This document shows positions 8,743 to 17,420 of a DNA stretch of 64,000 bases, piece by piece; position 1 is the stretch's first letter; every line of letters starts with the position of its first letter. The stretch is from CBDESN01 sp965242495. Lineage in GTDB: Bacteria > Pseudomonadota > Alphaproteobacteria > MPNO01. The notes beneath the pieces were generated by a model. The model searched no databases, was not told the DNA's origin, and saw only the letters and a program-made list of their open reading frames with translations. Position numbers and translations under genes: made by a program. The stretch covers positions 868,001 to 932,000 of the forward strand of contig OZ251446.1 of assembly GCA_965242495.1 (NCBI GenBank). The letters are read 5' to 3'.

Positions 8743-9795
8743 GTGAAACCCGCCAACTTCATGATCCTGGCCGCGGTGACCGCGATCTTCGTCGTCGCCG
8801 CCGTCATCGCCGTCCTCGGCCAGCGGGAGCCGGCCGGCGTCGTCGCCGACCGCGAACGCGTCTTCCCCGCGCTCGCGGAGCGGGTCAACGACGTGACCCG
8901 GATCTCGATCGAGTCGGGCAAGGCGAGCTTCACCGTCGAGCGCGGCGATGCGGGCTGGGGCCTCACGGAGCGGGGCGGCTACCCGGTCCATTTCGACAAG
9001 GTGAAAGCCGCGATCGTCGGGCTCGCCGAACTCAAGCTGCTCGAATCGAAGACCAGCGATCCGGCGCGCCACGCCCGCCTCCACGTCGAGAACCCCGACT
9101 CGCCCGAAGCCAGGTCGGTCGCGATCGAGCTCCGGGACGCCGGGGGCGAAACCCTGGCCGCGGCGATCGTCGGCAAGCTCAACGCCAACCTGTTCGGCGG
9201 CGGCGGCGGCGGAACCTATCTCCGCAAGGGTGGAGAGGATCTCTCCTGGCTGGCCGAGGGCGAGGTCAGCCTCGGGGCCGAGCGCAACGACTGGCTGGTC
9301 CGCGACGTCGTCGACGTCGACGCCGACGACGTGACGCGGGCGGTCATCCGCCAGCCCGACGGGGCCGAGATCGTCGTCGGCAAGCCCAAGCCGGACGACA
9401 AGGAATGGTCGGTCTCGGGCGTTCCCGAAGGGCGCACGCTCAAGAAGAACGAAGGCAAGAACCTCGCCGGCGGCCTGTGGCGGCTCACCTTCGAGGACGT
9501 AAAGCCGGCGGCCGACCTCGCCTTCCCCGAGCGCTTCCACGTCGCCGAGTACCGGACCTTCGACGGGCTCGCGGTCCGCGTCGAGATCACCTTCGTGGAC
9601 GACGTCGCCTGGGGCCGGTTCTCGGCCTCGGCCGACGACGCCCGGGGCGACGAGAAGACGCGGCAAGCCGTCGCCGAGAAGGCCGGGGCGATCAACGCCC
9701 GGACCAGGGGATGGGTCTACGAACTCTCGGCCGGCGAGGGAGAACGGCTCACGACCAAGATCGACGACATCCTGGAGAAGCCGAAGGAGTCCTGA
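8743..9795 (+). CDS. DUF4340 domain protein linked to the Gld-like exporter
   Basis: A 350-residue protein with an N-terminal membrane anchor (residues 4-25) and a repetitive beta-rich exported part matching the DUF4340 pattern (VNDVTRISIESGKASFTVERGDAGWGL; GKLNANLFGGGGGGTYLRKGG). DUF4340 proteins commonly follow GldG-like genes. Their biochemical role is not established. AGGAGG lies upstream of the GTG/ATG region at about 8731-8743. Its stop codon is inside the palindrome at 9781-9813, facing the convergent lipoprotein gene. Confidence 0.8.
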   Translation: MKPANFMILAAVTAIFVVAAVIAVLGQREPAGVVADRERVFPALAERVNDVTRISIESGKASFTVERGDAGWGLTERGGYPVHFDKVKAAIVGLAELKLLESKTSDPARHARLHVENPDSPEARSVAIELRDAGGETLAAAIVGKLNANLFGGGGGGTYLRKGGEDLSWLAEGEVSLGAERNDWLVRDVVDVDADDVTRAVIRQPDGAEIVVGKPKPDDKEWSVSGVPEGRTLKKNEGKNLAGGLWRLTFEDVKPAADLAFPERFHVAEYRTFDGLAVRVEITFVDDVAWGRFSASADDARGDEKTRQAVAEKAGAINARTRGWVYELSAGEGERLTTKIDDILEKPKES

Positions 9796-9813
9796 GTTTC
9801 AGGATTCCTTCGG
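9781..9813. terminator. Convergent hairpin covering both gene ends
   Basis: A 15-bp inverted repeat with one G-T mismatch (9781-9795 and 9799-9813) around a 3-nt loop. It includes the last codons of both convergent genes, so both proteins end PKES. A stable hairpin would form in either transcript. No clear U-run follows on either strand, so termination is an inference. Confidence 0.5.
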
Positions 9814-10461
9814 GGCCGGCCGGTCGAAGGTCCACTCGACGATGCGCTTCAGCGCCTTGCCGAGGGCTTGGTCGAACGCCTGGACGACCGATCCCATATC
9901 GGTCGCCGCCGCGGTCTCCGTCCGCTCCACGGTCGTGGTGCCGATGATGGTCCGCTGCGGCATCTTCACCAGCTTGGCGTTGAGCCGCACGCGGACCCGG
10001 GGCGGACCCTGCCCCTGCCCGTCGTATTCCGCCTGAAACTCCCGCAGGTCGGTGCGCAGGCTGTAGTCGGACCGCAGGGCGGCCGATTGGCGGCCGACGC
10101 CGACGATCCTGCCCGAATTCTCGAAGCTCTCCACCAGCAGCGTCTGGATCATGATCGGGGCGGCGTCCACCCAGCTCGCTCCGGCATAGTATTCCAGCGA
10201 CGCCGGATCGCGGCGCAGGGCGATGCGCGCCGTGTCGAGTCCGGCCTCGGCGATCGGCGGCTCGATCGCGAGCTGCCAGTCCATCTCGGGCAGGCCGGGC
10301 GAAAACGCGCTCTTGGCCGTCAGCAGATAGAGTTTGGGCGGCTCGCCAAGCACCGATTGGAGACCGTCGGCGCAGCCCGCCGCCGCGCCGGCGAGAAGAA
10401 CCATGAAGCCGGTCCGGAGCGCGGCCCGGCGCGTTGCCCGACGGCGGGCGCGGTCGTTCAT
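9799..10461 (-). CDS. PqiC-like ABC transport auxiliary lipoprotein
   Basis: A 220-residue lipoprotein. A basic start and hydrophobic segment end in the lipobox LAGAAAGC. The body (PPKLYLLTAKSAF, RIALRRDPASLEYYAGASWVDAAP) is typical of the ABC_trans_aux/PqiC family. These outer-membrane lipoproteins dock onto MCE-domain proteins and help move phospholipids between membranes. The start codon overlaps the stop of the mlaD-like gene by 4 bp. It closes the MlaE-F-D operon and takes the place MlaA or MlaC would have in E. coli. Confidence 0.85.
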   Translation of the reverse strand: MNDRARRRATRRAALRTGFMVLLAGAAAGCADGLQSVLGEPPKLYLLTAKSAFSPGLPEMDWQLAIEPPIAEAGLDTARIALRRDPASLEYYAGASWVDAAPIMIQTLLVESFENSGRIVGVGRQSAALRSDYSLRTDLREFQAEYDGQGQGPPRVRVRLNAKLVKMPQRTIIGTTTVERTETAAATDMGSVVQAFDQALGKALKRIVEWTFDRPAPKES

Positions 10462-11432
10462 TCCGCCTCGAACCCCTGCTGGCTGTCGCCCAGGAGGAAA
10501 CGCGCGGGGTCGCGCTCGATGCGCGCGCTCAGCCGCGTCAGGCTGGCGACGAGCACCCGCGCCTCGGCGACGAACTGCGACATTTCGTACAGCCCGCTGT
10601 TGGAGAAGTCCCGCAGCGGCCCGCTACTCTCCGCCACCACCGTATCCACCCGGTCGGCGATCTCGTGGATCGCCTTCGCGGCGCCGCGGATGTCTTCGAG
10701 AGTCGATCTCACGTCGGAGAACAGGCCGAGCGCGCCCTCGCCGAGCGATCCGGAGCGGGCGCGCAACGTCTCGCCCAGCCCGTTCATGTCGACGGCGGTC
10801 TTGCGGATCGCCTCCATCGTCAGCCGGGCGTCGCCCAGCAGCGCGTCCAGCCCTTCGCTCCCGCCGGCGAGCGAGCCCGAAAGCCGCCGCAGATTGTCCA
10901 GCGTGTCGGTCAACGCGGCCCGGTTGCGGTCGTCGACCAGCCGGCTCAGGCGATCGACCAGCGCCACCGCCCGGTCGAACAGTTCGGGCGCCTTGTCGAA
11001 CAGCTGTTCGAGGCCGGACGGCTTCGATCCGATCTCCGCGGTCTCCTCGCCCGGCGCCGCGGCGAGCGGCGGCGCGGCCTGGGTTCCGCCGCTCAGCAGG
11101 ATATAGGCGATCCCGGTCACGCCCTGCAGGCCGAGCGTCGCCACCGTGTCGGTCTTGATCGGAGTCTCGGCGTCGATCTCGATGACGACCTCGATCCGCT
11201 CGACGTTCCGCCGGTCGATGCGTATCCCGGCGACGCTGCCGACGGGCACGCCGCGATAGCGCACCGGGCTGCCGACCGAGAGGCCGGTGACCGGTCCGTC
11301 GAAATAGATGCGGTAGGCGCGCGGCGCCGCCTCGAACTCGACCCGGGCGAGCCAGGCGACGACCCCGAGTCCCGCTCCCGCGAGGACGAGGACGAAGATC
11401 CCGACGAGGACGTAGCTGGCTCGGGTTTCCAT
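10458..11432 (-). CDS. mlaD: MlaD-like MCE-domain protein
   Basis: A 324-residue protein with an N-terminal membrane anchor (METRASYVLVGIFVLVL) and one MCE domain (about residues 38-115; YFDGPVTGLSVGSPVRYRGVPVG, TLGLQGVTGIAYI). A long helical C-terminal region of repeated amphipathic segments follows, as in longer alphaproteobacterial MlaD proteins. MCE proteins form hexameric rings that channel lipids. The ATG at 11430-11432 is preferred to an upstream TTG that would overlap the ATPase gene. Confidence 0.88.
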   Translation of the reverse strand: METRASYVLVGIFVLVLAGAGLGVVAWLARVEFEAAPRAYRIYFDGPVTGLSVGSPVRYRGVPVGSVAGIRIDRRNVERIEVVIEIDAETPIKTDTVATLGLQGVTGIAYILLSGGTQAAPPLAAAPGEETAEIGSKPSGLEQLFDKAPELFDRAVALVDRLSRLVDDRNRAALTDTLDNLRRLSGSLAGGSEGLDALLGDARLTMEAIRKTAVDMNGLGETLRARSGSLGEGALGLFSDVRSTLEDIRGAAKAIHEIADRVDTVVAESSGPLRDFSNSGLYEMSQFVAEARVLVASLTRLSARIERDPARFLLGDSQQGFEAE

Positions 11433-11440
11433 GGCGGGAC

Positions 11441-12202
11441 TCAACCGTTCAGCGCGGCGCGCGCCCGGCGGCCGTGGAAATAGTCATGCACCCACGGATG
11501 CGCTTCGTCGAGGAGGCTCTCGACGGCGCCCAGTATAACATGCTTGTCCACCAGCACGGCGACCTGGTCGCAGATCGCGTGGAGGCTGTCGAGATCGTGG
11601 GTCACCATGACCACGGTCAGATCGAGCGTCCGGCGCAGGCTTTCGATCAGGGAATCGAACCCGGCGGCCCCGATCGGGTCCAGGCCGGCGGTCGGTTCGT
11701 CGAGAAACAATATCTCCGGGTCGAGCGCCAGCGCCCGCGCGAGACCCGCCCGCTTGCGCATGCCGCCGGACAGTTCGGCGGGGTATTTCGGGCCGGCGTC
11801 GGGCGGCAACCCGACCATCGCCAGCTTGAGCGCGGCGATCTCGCCGATCAGGTCGCGCGCGAGGTCGGTATGCTCCCGCAGCGGCGCCATGACGTTCTCC
11901 GCCGTCGTGAGCGAGGAGAACAGCGCGCCTTGCTGGAACAGCACCCCGCAGCGGACCTCGACCGCCCGCCGCGCCGCGCCGTCGAGCCCGGCGGTATCGC
12001 GGCCGAAGAGTTCGATCTTGCCGGCGGTCGGGCGGCGCAGCCCGACGATCGTCCGCATCAGCACCGACTTGCCGCTGCCCGAACCGCCGACGATCCCCAT
12101 CACCTCGCTCCGGCGGACTTCCAGCTCCAGGCCGTCATGGACGACGTTGGCGCCGAACCGCGTGCGGAGGCCGGTGACGCGGATGACCGGCGCCCGGTCC
12201 AT
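11441..12202 (-). CDS. mlaF: MlaF-like ABC transporter ATP-binding protein
   Basis: A 253-residue ATPase. Walker A is GGSGSGKSVLMR, with the Ser-Val variant usual in MlaF. The signature LSGGMRKRAGLARALALDPEILFLDEPTAGLDP is diagnostic of the Mla/Ttg2A/Mkl group, with Met-Arg in place of Gln-Gln. It drives lipid movement through MlaE. It sits directly between mlaE (1 bp gap) and mlaD. Confidence 0.92.
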   Translation of the reverse strand: MDRAPVIRVTGLRTRFGANVVHDGLELEVRRSEVMGIVGGSGSGKSVLMRTIVGLRRPTAGKIELFGRDTAGLDGAARRAVEVRCGVLFQQGALFSSLTTAENVMAPLREHTDLARDLIGEIAALKLAMVGLPPDAGPKYPAELSGGMRKRAGLARALALDPEILFLDEPTAGLDPIGAAGFDSLIESLRRTLDLTVVMVTHDLDSLHAICDQVAVLVDKHVILGAVESLLDEAHPWVHDYFHGRRARAALNG

Positions 12203-13336
12203 TCAGACCCCGACCACCGAGAAGAAGACCGAGAAGGCGGCATCGGCGACGATCACCAGGAAGAGCGAGACGACGACCGATCGGGTGGTGTGGCGGCCGA
12301 CGCTTTCGGCGCTCCCGGCGGCGGCCAACCCCTCGCGGCAACCGACCAGAGCGATGAGAAAGCCGAACACCGGCGCCTTGATCAGGCCGATCCAGAACGT
12401 CCATGCCGGGACGACGCTCCGCAGCCGTTCGAAGAACTGGACCGGCGAGACGTCCAGCGCCGCCGCCGACATGACCATGCCGCCGGCAAGGCCCATCGCA
12501 TCGGCGAATACGGTCAACAGCGGCAGGACGAGCACCAGCGCCAGGACGCGCGGCAACACCAGGATCTCGACCGGGTCGAGTCCCAGGGCGCGTATGGCGT
12601 CGATCTCCTCGTTGACCCGCATGGCGCCGATCTCGGCGCCGAACGCGCTGCCGGACCGGCCGGCGACGATGATCGCCGTCAGCAGGACGCCCATTTCGCG
12701 CAGCACCGAGAGGCCCAACAGGTTGACGGTGTAGATCTCGGCGCCGAAGCGGGACAGCTGGCCGGCGCCCTGGAACGCGAGCACGACGCCGATCAGGAAG
12801 GACAACAGCCCGACGATCGGCAGGGCGTCGAGCCCGGCGCGCTCGACGTGGTGGACCAGCGCGGTGAAGCGGATGCGCCCCGGCCGTATCGCGGCGCGCA
12901 GGAGCGCGTGCGTGATCTCGCCGAGGAAGCCGAGGAAGTGGACGCCCTCGCGGCCCGCGCCGATGACGGCCGCGCCCAGCCGCGCCAGCATGGCGACGAC
13001 GGGCGGCGGGCGGTCGTCGCCGGGGACCGGCGCCGGGCCGTCGGGTCCGATCCGATCCAGGATGGCGCCGTAGGCCGGTCCGACGCCGGCGAACTCGGCC
13101 TCGATCCCGCGGGCGCGAAGCTGCCGCCGGGTCCGGCAGAGGACCCACGCCCCGGCCGTGTCGAGACGCTCGACGGCGGCGATGTCGATGGAGGCGCGCC
13201 GGGCGTCGCCGGGCGCCAGACGGCGCAGCTCGGCGTCGATCCCGGCGAGCGTCCCGATGACCCAGCGGCCGCCCGCCGACAGGATCAGGCGGTCGCCCTC
13301 GATCCGGGTCTCGAACCAGCCCGGTGCGGCTGCCAT
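12203..13336 (-). CDS. mlaE: MlaE-family permease with N-terminal STAS-like domain
   Basis: A 377-residue protein. Residues 1 to about 90 form a STAS-like fold (IDIAAVERLDTAGAWVL). From about 120 it is a MlaE permease (GLDALPIVGLLSFLIGVVLAFQGAGQL; VREMG-type LREMGVLLTAIIVAGRSGSAFGAEIG; EEIDAIRALGLDP). The STAS-MlaE fusion is common in Alphaproteobacteria, where the STAS part may replace the separate MlaB. It is first in the operon mlaE-F-D-pqiC and should embed in the inner membrane. Confidence 0.9.
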   Translation of the reverse strand: MAAAPGWFETRIEGDRLILSAGGRWVIGTLAGIDAELRRLAPGDARRASIDIAAVERLDTAGAWVLCRTRRQLRARGIEAEFAGVGPAYGAILDRIGPDGPAPVPGDDRPPPVVAMLARLGAAVIGAGREGVHFLGFLGEITHALLRAAIRPGRIRFTALVHHVERAGLDALPIVGLLSFLIGVVLAFQGAGQLSRFGAEIYTVNLLGLSVLREMGVLLTAIIVAGRSGSAFGAEIGAMRVNEEIDAIRALGLDPVEILVLPRVLALVLVLPLLTVFADAMGLAGGMVMSAAALDVSPVQFFERLRSVVPAWTFWIGLIKAPVFGFLIALVGCREGLAAAGSAESVGRHTTRSVVVSLFLVIVADAAFSVFFSVVGV

Positions 13337-13774
13337 CGGGCGAGGCGCCGGGGACCGCTTCCCGCCGGGCTTATCGGGCGCGGCCCGCGCGGAGGTTCCG
13401 AACCCGCCGGATCCTCATCGGCGGCCGCGCCGGAAGCCGCCCGGCTGCAACGATTCCGATCCGGCGGGCGCAAGCCCGGGATGCTCGAAGACGGGGGGCT
13501 TCCCTCATGGCGCTCCTCCTGCCCGGACCGTCCGCCGCACGCCGCCAGGGTGGACGAAGCGAAAGCGGGAGTCAAGCTCTCGCCGGCGGCAACGCAAGCC
13601 ATCGGAGGTCGGAGCGCGGAGCTGTCGCGCGGGAGCTGGATACCGGGAGGCTTCGGTTGCCGGACTCGAAGACCGGGACCGGGGTGGTGTACTTGGGTGA
13701 TTCGGCGGCCTCCCTCTGCATACGCGCGTAGACCTCGACCCCTGGATTCGGGTGGGCCGGGCTTTAGTTGACCG
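13337..13774. other. Gene-poor junction before the accessory patch
   Basis: About 440 bp between mlaE and the abiE promoter. Open frames here lack recognisable motifs and ribosome-binding sites. Base composition falls from GC-rich to AT-rich toward 13780, marking the edge of the accessory patch. I see no tRNA or attachment site. Confidence 0.4.
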
Positions 13775-13803
13775 TTGACGGACAAAAACATATTTCATAT
13801 ATA
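13775..13803 (+). promoter_or_regulatory. Sigma-70-like promoter of the abiE operon
   Basis: TTGACG at 13775-13780 and TATATA at 13798-13803 are separated by exactly 17 bp, within an AT-rich stretch unlike the surrounding DNA. It ends 38 bp upstream of the abiEi start. Type IV antitoxins of the AbiEi family usually repress this promoter. No clear operator repeat was identified. Confidence 0.6.
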
Positions 13804-13841
13804 GCTATGGTCGATATCTAATAAATTACTGACGGGCTGCC

Positions 13842-14651
13842 GTGCCCCATCTCATATCCGCGCCTTTCTTCAGCGCACACCCCGTCTTCCGCCGCGCCGA
13901 ATACGCCATCGCCGTCGGCCGACGGTCGGACGACAAGGTCGTCACGGCCATGCTCGCCCAGCACCTTCGGGCGGGCAACATACGGCGCATCGCGCGCGGC
14001 GTCTTCGCGTCCGTACCCAAACATGCTGATGCCCGGTCATGGTCCGTCGATCGTTTTCTGGCTGCCTCCCGCCTGCGCTCCGATGGCGTGATTGCTTACC
14101 ACTCGGCCCTTGAGCTGCACGGTTGCGCCTACACCGAGGGGTATGACTTGCAGGTCGTCGCGCGTGGCGAGCCTTGTCTGTTCAAGGCAGTCGGCCTCAC
14201 CTGCCGGTTCGTCAGACCACCGCGTGGCTTCGCTGGGCGAAACGGATCATTGACGGATGGGGTTACCGCTGTCGACCGCCTGGGGTTGGACGTCGACGTG
14301 ACGACGCTCGAGTGGACCGTCGTGAACCTGTTCGACCGCCACGATCTGGCTGGGGGCGCGGAAGAACTCTTCAACTCGCTGGATCTGGTGGCGCGCGTCG
14401 ATGCCGGGGCGCTGGTTCGGCACGCGCGCACGAGAGGCAACGCCACTGCTGCGGGCGTATTGGGTTTCTGGCTGGAGTGCGAGCGGAAGCGGCTGGGCGT
14501 ACCGGATCGGGTGCTGGCGAACCTCCGCGCGCTGGCGCCTCGCCGGGTATGCTATGCCCTCGGCGCCGAGCCGGGCGCAGGACGAACGGCGAAGGGCTGG
14601 AACGTGATTCTCCCCATCGGCGTCGCTGAACGCCGTTTCGAGGGGCTATGA
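13842..14651 (+). CDS. abiEi: AbiEi-family antitoxin (type IV toxin-antitoxin)
   Basis: A 269-residue protein. The N-terminal winged-helix has the family signature NIRRIARGVFASVP (about residues 46-60), followed by the AbiEi domain that opposes the nucleotidyltransferase toxin (IAYHSALELHGCAYT). It represses its own promoter in characterised systems. It uses GTG at 13842 with a weak ribosome-binding site, and its stop is 1 bp before the toxin start. Composition is less GC-rich than the flanks, in line with horizontal gain. The partner toxin is broken. Confidence 0.82.
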   Translation: MPHLISAPFFSAHPVFRRAEYAIAVGRRSDDKVVTAMLAQHLRAGNIRRIARGVFASVPKHADARSWSVDRFLAASRLRSDGVIAYHSALELHGCAYTEGYDLQVVARGEPCLFKAVGLTCRFVRPPRGFAGRNGSLTDGVTAVDRLGLDVDVTTLEWTVVNLFDRHDLAGGAEELFNSLDLVARVDAGALVRHARTRGNATAAGVLGFWLECERKRLGVPDRVLANLRALAPRRVCYALGAEPGAGRTAKGWNVILPIGVAERRFEGL

Positions 14652-14652
14652 G

Positions 14653-15651
14653 ATGACGTCGCCCTCCGTCCAAACGTTGCAACGCCTCGCGAGTGAGACC
14701 GGGTACCAGCTTGGCGCCCTCGAGAAGGCGCTGCGAATCCTGGGCCTGTTGCAGGAGATCGCAGAGGATCCGATCCTCTCCAGACGACTTGCCCTCAAGG
14801 GCGGAACGGCGCTCAACCTGTTCCACCTCGACCTCGACCGGCTTTCGGTCGATATCGACTTGAACTATGTCGGCGCGCTCGACCGGGTGGCGATGGAAAG
14901 CGACCGCCCTGCGGTCGATGCCGCCATCGATCGTCTCCTGGCTTCCCAAGGCTAGGGCGTCCGCCGTCGGCCTGACGCGCATGCCGGCGGCAAGTGGCTG
15001 TCCCGCTACATGTCGGCGCTCGGCGGCAGCGCCGTTTTAGAGCTGGACGTGAACTACATGGCGCGCCAGCCCTTGTTCGGCGTGACGCGTATGGCGTCCC
15101 GTCCTCTTGGCGACGTTCGGGCGAGCAACGTTCTCGTTCTCGACCTACATGAAACCGTCGCCGGGAAGATTGTCGCGCTCGTCGACCGGCGCGCTGCGCG
15201 CGATCTGTTCGATGCGCGCCGTATCCTGTCGATCAAGGGGCTCGACTGGCGCTGGATCAAGGCCGCCGTACTGGCCATGGGCGCCAGCGGGCGCTGTGAT
15301 TGGCGGACCGTGTCGGCCGACGCCATCGACGGTGACCCGCGCGAGTTTCGTCAAGAGCTCGCCATCTGCCTTCCCCGCAGCTGCTTCGTCGGTACGGGGG
15401 AGGTCAATGCGTGGGTCAAGGAGACCGTCACGCTCTGCCGGAAGAAGTTCGCATTCCTGTTCGACCTGTCGGTGAACGAACAGGCGTTTCTCGACGGCGT
15501 TCTCGAACGCGGCGAAGTCGACGCCAACCTGCTTGATGTCGGGCCCGAGATCCGAGCGCGTATCGGGACCATGCCGATGCTGGCGTGGAAATCCCTGCAC
15601 GTTCGCAAACATCGAGGAGATAGGGTGAGTGAAACAGATGACGCTCGATGA
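14653..15651 (+). pseudogene. abiEii: AbiEii-family nucleotidyltransferase toxin with an amber stop
   Basis: The two halves are in one frame, separated only by TAG at 14953-14955. Before it are the nucleotidyltransferase motifs LKGGTALNLFHLD and the DxD pair in SVDIDLNYVG. After it come ELDVNYMARQPLF, HETVAGKIVALVDRRAARDLFDA and the helical C-terminus. The stop falls in ...LLASQG-stop-GVRRRPDAHAGGKW, where family members commonly have tyrosine, so one TAT/TAC to TAG change explains it. Intact AbiEii toxins transfer nucleotides, for instance onto tRNA or to the toxin itself. Here no full toxin is expected unless the amber codon is read through. Confidence 0.82.
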
Positions 15652-15785
15652 ACCTCTACAGCAACGCTCAGAGGTATAAGCTAACCGCAGGGGCCGTGCA
15701 GAGGCTTGATGCTACGATGAAAAAATTGGGGCTTATATACCTGCTTACCCAAATAGTGCTTGACGGCTCATTGCCGCTTGGGTAA
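15648..15785 (+). pseudogene. Start of an unknown gene cut off by the IS insertion
   Basis: An ATG overlapping the abiEii stop (ATGA) opens a frame reading MNLYSNAQRYKLTAGAVQRL. After 27 codons it runs into the left inverted repeat of the IS element and then stops. The native part (15648-15727) is AT-rich. I do not recognise it. It may be the front of a third gene in the abiE transcript, or of whatever DNA once joined the methyltransferase fragment at 17446. Confidence 0.35.
15728..15752 (+). repeat. Left terminal inverted repeat of the IS
   Basis: 25 bp, GC-capped and AT-centred, matching the complement of 17421-17445 at 24 of 25 positions. The single difference is C for T in CTGCTTACC. Confidence 0.9.
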
Positions 15786-15814
15786 AGTCGTTCCCGTAAC
15801 GAGGGGATTGAACG

Positions 15815-16765
15815 ATGGCGCGCAAGGCACCAGGCAAGCACTTTCGCAAGGGTCTCTCGCTGGTGGAGATCACTCGGATGTTTCCCGACGACGCGGCGGC
15901 CGAACGCTGGTTCGTCGAAACCCGCTGGCCGGAAGGCGTCCATTGTCCCAAATGCGGCTCGGTGAGCATCCAGGAGCGCCCGTCGCGCAAGCCGCAACCC
16001 TACCGCTGCCGGGATTGCCGCAAGGATTTCTCGGTCAAGACGGACACCCTCATGCACAACTCGAAGCTCGGGTTCCAGGTCTGGGCCATCGCCATCTACC
16101 TGCTCGCAACGAACCTGAAAGGCGTATCGAGCATGAAGCTCCATCGCGACCTTTCGATCACACAGAAGACTTGGTACTTGGCGCACCGCATCCACGAGAC
16201 ATGGCAGGGCGAAGCCGGGCCGTCCGCGGGGCCGGTCGAGGTCGACGAAACGTTCATGGGCGGGAAGCGCCGCAACATGCCGAAGGCCAAGCGGGCGAAA
16301 CTCAAGGGCCGCGGGGCCATGGGCAAGGCCGCCGTCGCGGGCGCAAGGGACCGGGCTACGAACAGGGTGAGCGCGAAGGTCATGCCGGCGACCGACGCAT
16401 GCACCCTGCAAGGCTTCGTTCGAGAGCGCGCGGCGCATGGCGCAACCATCTATACCGACGACGCGGCGGCCTATGCGAGCTTGCCGGACATGTTCAACGG
16501 CTACCGGCATGGCGCCGTGCGACACAGCGTCGGTGAATATGTTCGCGGCATGGCGCATACCAACGGCATCGAGTCGTTCTGGTCGATGCTCAAGCGGGGG
16601 CACAAAGGCACCTTCCACAAGCTGAGCGAGAAGCACCTTGGTCGTTACGTCGGCGAGTTCGCCGGGCGCCACAACGACCGCGCCGCCGACACCGTGGACC
16701 AGATGCGGGCGATCGCGGGCGCGCTGAACGGCAAGCGGCTTCCCTATCGGGTGCTGGCCGCATGA
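15815..16765 (+). CDS. IS1595-family transposase
   Basis: A 316-residue transposase. The N-terminal zinc ribbon has C44/C47 (CPKC) and C65/C68 (CRDC). The ISXO2-like catalytic core follows: D144 in VEVDETFMGGK, D215/D216 in IYTDDAAAY, N250 and E253 in HTNGIESFWSMLK, and K260. It should bind the terminal repeats and cut and join the element. GAGGGG precedes the ATG by about 10 nt. The stop overlaps the start of the next gene (ATGA). It is full length and shows no damage. Confidence 0.93.
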   Translation: MARKAPGKHFRKGLSLVEITRMFPDDAAAERWFVETRWPEGVHCPKCGSVSIQERPSRKPQPYRCRDCRKDFSVKTDTLMHNSKLGFQVWAIAIYLLATNLKGVSSMKLHRDLSITQKTWYLAHRIHETWQGEAGPSAGPVEVDETFMGGKRRNMPKAKRAKLKGRGAMGKAAVAGARDRATNRVSAKVMPATDACTLQGFVRERAAHGATIYTDDAAAYASLPDMFNGYRHGAVRHSVGEYVRGMAHTNGIESFWSMLKRGHKGTFHKLSEKHLGRYVGEFAGRHNDRAADTVDQMRAIAGALNGKRLPYRVLAA

Positions 16766-17384
16766 GCGAGCAATACGACCTGTTCGGCGGTGCCAATGGC
16801 TATAACCCGAACCCGAAGTGCGAGGATTGCGGGGCATCCGTAGAACGCAAAAATCCCGCTCGCGGGGCTCCGCTGCGGTGCCGTGACTGCCGGCGCCGCC
16901 GCGTGAACGCCGCTCAGCGCGCCCGTTATGCTGCCGGTGCCGCTGCCCGCTCCGCCGCCCTCGCTGCCGCCCTCAAGTCTCCGCAATCTTTCTTTATGAA
17001 CCCGCATCTACCGCCGTTGAGACAGAACGATATCTTTCGCATGCAAGAACAGCTGATATACCGCACGAGAGGATGGGCTAAGGCAAAAAGGCCGTTTATC
17101 ATCGAGCGGAGCACAGGTGCGAGCGGTGCGGCACACAATCCGGGGGTTATCAAGTGCACCACAAGATACCTCCATCGGCGGGCGGTTCTTGGTACGGTTT
17201 GGACAACCTAGAATTGCTATGCGTAGACTGTCATCTACGCGCGCATGGCAAACGCAAGAGAGGGAATTATGACCCGGAACCCGAAACGCGGCGACATTCC
17301 GGCGATCCCGGACACACCGGAGAACATCGCGCGGGCGATCATGCAGGGACCGCCGAAGAAGGAATGGGACTATCTCAAGCGTGA
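16762..17384 (+). pseudogene. Zinc-ribbon/HNH endonuclease passenger gene split by a -1 shift
   Basis: The front (from 16762) encodes a zinc ribbon, CEDCG...CRDCRRRR, then a basic helix and ...YRTRGWAKAK. The rest of an HNH nuclease lies in the -1 frame: AVYHRAEHRCERCG, YQVHHKIPPSAGG, LDNLELLCVDCHLRAHG, with paired HH and zinc cysteines. The switch falls at a run of five A (17085-17089) in GGCAAAAAGG. Six A would fuse the frames into one protein of about 207 residues. It is either a one-base deletion or a programmed -1 frameshift, since lysyl-tRNA could slip on AAA. Its role in transposition is unknown. Confidence 0.65.
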
Positions 17385-17415
17385 GCGGGAACCCAATGGC
17401 GGCGACCAGGAATGA
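17269..17415 (+). CDS. Small conserved-looking protein at the IS right end
   Basis: A 48-residue frame (MTRNPKRGDIPAIPDTPENI, ending NGGDQE). AGAGAGGGA lies just upstream of the ATG. It overlaps the tail of the HNH frame and ends 6 bp before the right inverted repeat. A short ORF of this kind (proline-rich start, then a KKEWDYLKRE stretch) often sits beside transposases, in my recollection. The function is unknown. It could be a regulator or an accessory transposition protein. Confidence 0.5.
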   Translation: MTRNPKRGDIPAIPDTPENIARAIMQGPPKKEWDYLKREREPNGGDQE

Positions 17416-17420
17416 GCGGC

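Noticed and set aside
14953..14955. The amber stop in abiEii read as pyrrolysine
   Set aside because: No pylT or pylS genes are visible, and the site has the look of a Tyr codon mutated to TAG. A plain nonsense mutation is simpler.
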